The notes under the pieces are model-generated. The model did not search any database, was not told where the DNA came from, and was given only the letters and a program-made list of their open reading frames with translations. A program made the translations under genes and the position numbers. 41,879 nucleotides of DNA from Scybalousia_A sp964626385 (GTDB lineage Bacteria > Bacteroidota > Bacteroidia > Bacteroidales > P3), in NCBI GenBank assembly GCA_964626385.1, contig CAZVEO010000004.1:1-41879 (forward strand). Reading direction: 5' to 3'. Positions 39,457 to 41,879 of the stretch are shown here, in pieces (positions within the stretch are counted from its first letter, which is position 1; every line of letters begins with the position of its first letter).

Positions 39457-41879
39457 ATGACAAACAAAAATTTTAAAGTCAATCAAAGGCTTTCCTTATT
39501 TTCTATAGGGGGGGGGTAAATCGTTAACAATCAAACACTTAACCCTATTAAAACATTTTAAAACCTTTCTTTTATTAACCTTTCTTTGTGCATTTTCCTT
39601 TATTTCCCACGCACAAACAACGTTCACACAAGGTAATTTTACTTATACTGTAACAACATATGCAACCGGATATGTTTCTGTAAAAGCCGCAAACACTTCT
39701 ATCAGCGGAGCAATTACAATACCTTCAAGTGTAACAAATAACGGTACAACATATAGAGTATGGTTGATAGACATAGAGGCATTTAAAAATTGCACTGGTT
39801 TGACAAACATAACAATTCCCAGCTCTATAACGGCTATACATTCATATGCTTTTGTCGGTTGTACTAGTTTGACAAGTATAACAATACCTTACTCTGTAAA
39901 CTTTATAAATCCAAGCATTTTTGCTAATTGTAACAATCTTACTAGTATAACAGTAGCAACTAATAATACAACTTTCAAGTCGGTGAATAATGCTATTCTA
40001 ACAAAATCTACAAATAAGTTAGTCGCAGGTTGTAAAAACACAACAATACCCTCTTACGTGGATAGCATAGGAAACGGTGCTTTTGAAGGGTGTACAGGTC
40101 TTACTCGTATAACAATACCGAGTTCTGTAAAAAGCATAGGAAGTAGAGCTTTTCATAGTTGTACTGGTCTTACTAGTATAACAATTCCTAATTCTGTAAC
40201 GAGTATAGGTGGCTATGCTTTTCATAGTTGTACTGGTCTTACTAGTATAATTATAGGTAATTCTGTAACAACAATAGAAAACTATACTTTTTATGGTTGT
40301 ACTGGTCTTACTAGTATAACAATACCTAATTCTGTAACTAGTATAGGTAGCGCTGCTTTTTATCGTTGTACGGGGCTTACTAGTATAACAATTCCTAATT
40401 CTGTAACTAGTATAGGATACGATGCTTTTTCGAATTGTAGTAGTTTGACAAGTGTAACAATAGGTAATTCCGTAATAAGTATAAATTACAATGCTTTTGC
40501 TAATTGTAGTGGCTTGACTAGTATAACATTAACATCAAATACTCCTCCAACTTTAACTACATATTCTTTTAATAATATTTCTTCTTCTGCGACGTTTTAT
40601 GTGCCAAATGAGAGTTATTTAACGGCAAATAATTGGTCTACTATTTTAAAGAATTATAATGTTAGTATTCCGAATACTAATGTTTTGCATACTAATCGTT
40701 GGAATTTTGTTGCGGGGTTGGGAAATGATGCGAGTCTTTATAATAACAATACTCCTGCAAGTTTTGCATCTACATTTACGGCAGGTAGTACCACTGACTC
40801 CACAAGTCAAAATTATCCACATTGTGATATAGCGATAGCGGGTTATGATTATCAGAACAACGCTTGGAATAATACTTTCTTGTATGCTAATGAAACAATG
40901 AAAACGGGCGAAGGTTATTTTGTTTGGGCTTTTAATCAAAATTATGCTGGTGAAACTGTAACCAATGATAACACCCTTACAAGCGTTTCAATGCCTTATC
41001 AAACAAGTGGTAGCGTACAAGTAAGCCAAACAAACAGCGGTACTGCAAATACATCTGGTACTGGAACCAATGCCGTTTCTGCTAAGTGGTTTGCTTTTGG
41101 CAATCCGTTTAATAAGAATTTAAGTACAGCAACAATTTTTGCTGCAAACGGACTAAGTAATGTGCAAAGCGATGTACTTTATACTTACAACGCTTATACA
41201 GGAACTTGGAGTAATACAGCCACAACTGTTTTGCCGGGACAAGGTTTTATGGTTGCTGCTATTGATGGTCAAAACACTGTTAGCGGAACATTAAATTACC
41301 CAACAAACACAGGCAACTCTGCTCCTATGCAACCTGAAAATTATGGAATAAGATTCTCTGTAAATGCTAATGGTATGGAGGCTGATATGTTTGCAAAGCA
41401 AGAAAATAACGCTCAAGATGGTTTTGACCAAAAAGATGCTTATGCTTTGTTTGGAAACAATGAGGATTTGGTAGAACCTTATTTTGTTGTTGATGGTAGG
41501 CAGATTATTCACAATCGTTATAATTCTGATAATTATTCTTGTGCGGTTAATTTCCACGCTCAAAAGAGTGGAGTTGCAGAACTTTCAGTTTCTGATATTC
41601 CTGAGGGAACAACGGTAAGTATAGTTGATTTGGTAATGAATACTGAAACAATCTTAAACGACGAGGCTTATCAAATAGAAGTTGAAGCAGGCGAAAACGC
41701 TAATAGATACCTTATAAAGATAAATAAAGCGGGTGCTTCCGTTTCTTTACCTCAAAGTATAGAAAACGAAGCAAATATCTTCATTTGGAACAACAATAAA
41801 GAGATATTCATTAAAGGCGAGCAGTTGCAAAGAGTAGAGGTTTATAATACTTTGGGGCAAATGGTTTATCAAAAACAAA
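39457..41879 (+). CDS. BspA-like leucine-rich-repeat T9SS cargo, out of frame at a poly-G run, partial
   Basis: A large surface protein gene. From ATG 39457 the frame reads MTNKNFKVNQRLSLFSIGGG and stops at 39517, directly after nine G (39508-39516). With eight G it continues without a stop to the window end, about 807 codons. It would encode a signal peptide (HFKTFLLLTFLCAFSFISHAQ shortened by one residue at either end), about ten LRR_5 (BspA-type) repeats at 39779-40561, a beta-rich middle (NRWNFVAGLGND to about 41340), and the beginning of a T9SS type A sorting domain (FIKGEQLQRVEVYNTLGQMV). No ATG, GTG or TTG lies in the downstream frame before the signal peptide. BspA-like proteins act in adhesion. 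The 3' end is beyond the window. Confidence 0.8.
39508..39516 (+). repeat. Poly-G tract (G9), candidate phase-variation switch
   Basis: Nine consecutive G lie within codons 18-20 of the BspA-like gene. A change of one base alters the reading frame: eight or eleven G gives the full protein; nine or ten gives an early stop. It is the longest G run I noticed in this A+T-rich window. Confidence 0.8.
39779..40561 (+). repeat. 69-nt tandem leucine-rich-repeat units
   Basis: About ten units of 23 codons with the pattern AFxxCTGLTSITIPNSVTSI. Seven are in perfect register from 40079 to 40561; an insertion of about 30 residues interrupts the third unit. Neighbouring units share long nearly identical DNA such as GGTCTTACTAGTATAACAAT, suggesting recent duplication or gene conversion. 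Confidence 0.9.

Noticed and set aside
40019..40225. Minus-strand open frame over the leucine-rich repeats
   Set aside because: Reverse reading of the LRR units; the periodicity comes from the plus-strand protein.
40079..40561. Tandem repeats considered as a CRISPR array
   Set aside because: Units are contiguous, 69 nt, in one coding frame and have no unique spacers.
1..41879. tRNA, rRNA or insertion-sequence genes
   Set aside because: I saw no tRNA cloverleaf, rRNA segment or transposase; a tRNAscan-SE and IS search would be needed to exclude them fully.

Overview
The window is A+T-rich bacterial chromosome from a member of the Bacteroidota, most likely an uncultured or poorly characterised Bacteroidales-type organism. 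Evidence: promoters of the TTTG-N19-TAnnTTTG type, almost no Shine-Dalgarno (SD) sequences, zinc-free forms of L36 and S14, a DUF4292 lipoprotein, a DUF5686 outer-membrane protein, BspA-like leucine-rich repeats and a C-terminal type IX secretion (T9SS) sorting domain. LpxD indicates a lipid A-bearing outer membrane. I cannot name a genus.

Layout. (1) 1-396 is non-coding and built of dispersed and palindromic repeats. (2) 397-5483, minus strand: a four-gene unit (sugar-nucleotide transferase, TPR lipoprotein, DUF4292 lipoprotein, Uup-like ABC-F ATPase). (3) 5484-5640 is a divergent promoter region. (4) 5641-14347, plus strand: seven tightly packed genes. They are an integral membrane protein, a DUF5686 barrel, a nucleotidyltransferase/ATP-grasp fusion, a CDP-alcohol phosphatidyltransferase, a flippase-like membrane protein, a HAD phosphatase with an altered first motif, and RNase HII. 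The middle four look like a polar-lipid head-group pathway: activate a head group, attach it to a lipid, dephosphorylate, move it in the membrane, and possibly ligate an amino acid or similar group. (5) 14348-15117 is a second repeat-rich intergenic region that shares sequence with the first. (6) lpxD and an orphan urocanate hydratase gene, closed by a clear terminator. (7) 18396-20790: secreted proteins, one split by a single-base frameshift and one ending in a T9SS sorting domain. (8) 21183-39233: the complete fused str-S10-spc-alpha ribosomal superoperon (33 genes, rpsL to rplQ), led by a consensus promoter and a 235-nt leader and closed by a terminator. (9) 39457 to the window end: a BspA-like leucine-rich-repeat T9SS cargo gene, partial.

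The most striking observation is in the last gene. Its only usable start codon is separated from its signal peptide by a run of nine G. With nine G the frame stops at once; with eight (or eleven) it reads continuously through signal peptide, repeats and sorting domain. This is the pattern expected of a phase-variable surface protein held OFF in this sequence, unless the run length is a sequencing error. Other points of interest are the lipid-type cluster with its unusual fusion, the two related repeat mosaics, and a few strong SD sequences in a genome that mostly lacks them.
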